Below, piece by piece: positions 63,191 to 64,000 of a stretch of 64,000 nt of DNA. The position numbers and the translations under genes are program-made. Numbering within the stretch: position 1 is the stretch's first letter; each line of letters starts with the position of its first letter. Under the pieces are notes generated by a model. The model did no database searches. It was not told where the DNA came from and saw only the letters and a list, made by a program, of their open reading frames with translations. Origin of the DNA: Serripes groenlandicus (Eukaryota; Mollusca; Bivalvia; Cardiida; Cardiidae); assembly GCA_031761405.1 (NCBI GenBank), contig JASEVX010000012.1:25249047-25313046 (forward strand), read 5' to 3'.

Positions 63191-63863
63191 TAGAAGACGA
63201 ATTTCATTTTGTTATGCATTGTACATGTTATGCGAGTTTGAGAAATCAGTATATACCGCTTAAGTACTTATGTCGTCTAAAAACGAGTCGGTAATCAAAT
63301 CTTTTGTATCATATATATACTATGCTTTTGAACGAAGGAAGAGGTGTTTGGTATGAATTTCAGTCACATGTTTAAGTTTCATGTCAGTGTATACTAGATA
63401 TGTAATTGCGTTTTGCAGCAATGGTTTCAGCATATGACGAAGTCAGATCGATGTTGCCATATGTTATTTGTATATGCAGCAGTGAATTTAGAATGCTATA
63501 AAAAAAATGTATGCATATGTATATATTATAGAAAGTAATAACATATATGTTATATGTACATGAATCAACTGTTATACGACGTGATAACATAATTTATGCC
63601 TATGTCTATGTGTAAACCTTTAGCTTTTTCATAATAAAATATGCTTCTATCGTAGATACTTATTCAAAACATGATGGGAAAAGTAGAAACTGCTCAAAAT
63701 AACTTATTTCTCATTTCGCATCAATGTTTTCAAAGTTTAATATAAACCACATTTAAGATACCAATTGTTTCATTCTCTAATTCTTTCAATACAGACAGAT
63801 CTTAACATATCATATACGGTAAACTGTCAAGCAAGTGCTGTGTGAAAATGTTATATGATGTAA
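63191..63863. other. Gene-free stretch with one MITE fragment
   Basis: 63660-63740 holds CATGATGGGAAAAGTAGAAA, CTGCTCAAAATAACTTA and TGTTTTCAAAG, a decayed MITE hairpin. Nothing else seen. Confidence 0.5.
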
Positions 63864-63932
63864 ACATAATTGTTATGGGCCGGTGGCCTTATGTCAATAA
63901 AATATTGTCATTGTCATTGTCATTGTCAGTGT
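63864..63932 (+). repeat. (ATTGTC)n tail after AATAAA, possible non-LTR element end
   Basis: GGGCCGGTGGCCTTATGTC, then AATAAAATATTGTC and three more ATTGTC units. A poly(A)-signal-like hexamer followed by a short tandem tail is how some LINE/SINE 3' ends look. No upstream ORF in the window. Confidence 0.4.
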
Positions 63933-64000
63933 ATATTTTAATCAAATACGAGTATGAATGTGCAAATGTATTGTATTGTACTCTTGCCGTAAATCACTTA

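Overview
The window reads as nuclear DNA of a lophotrochozoan invertebrate, most likely a bivalve mollusc. The evidence is an intronless TRIM-type gene of the kind expanded in bivalves, tRNA-headed SINEs with a mollusc-type tail, Helitron-like elements built around 150-180 bp monomer arrays, and very dense small inverted-repeat elements in AT-rich, gene-poor sequence. I cannot name the species.

Layout. 1-0.7 kb: a CT microsatellite and a decayed MITE. 0.74-2.75 kb: the only host protein gene I can support, a RING/B-box/coiled-coil/propeller TRIM gene whose RING is broken by a one-base frame disruption. 2.75-21.5 kb: gene-free DNA packed with TTAA-flanked foldback MITEs (piggyBac-like), three SINE families, and two satellite-core Helitron-like elements. 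21.5-23.5 kb: a 29-bp minisatellite with an 87-bp higher-order repeat. 24.5-38.2 kb: a nested cluster of at least four copies, in both orientations, of one large non-coding repeat, with two further satellite-core elements inserted in it. 38.8-48.8 kb: a complete, apparently very young Ty3/Gypsy-type LTR retrotransposon. 48.8-64 kb: more MITEs, SINEs, a 161-bp monomer element, a 14-bp minisatellite, a foldback element, and a second copy of the 18.5-21.5 kb segment split into two pieces.

The most interesting object is the LTR retrotransposon (38804-48761). Its two 298-bp LTRs show no differences by eye and it is flanked by ACAAG target duplications. Its tRNA-Leu-type primer site, polypurine tract and three long ORFs are intact. 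Gag carries an N-terminal helix-hairpin-helix segment not usual in Gag, and a canonical T TTA AAC slippery site with a downstream 9-bp stem joins gag to pol by -1 frameshifting. The integrase ends in a PHD zinc finger after its GPY/F module. In the position normally held by env there is a 922-aa ORF3 with a Thr/Pro-rich region, a C2H2 finger and a C-terminal TatD-family nuclease domain with all six expected metal ligands. A polypyrimidine/CAG acceptor just before ORF3 suggests expression from a spliced RNA. I am not aware of this domain combination being described, but I could not search.

The window also holds its own evolutionary controls. The duplicated segment gives an empty site for one MITE (filled at 19995-20226, empty at 61605-61608). 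It also shows two minisatellites expanded in only one copy. The inverted copies in the 24.5-38.2 kb cluster give an empty site for the 33.7-35.1 kb satellite-core element.
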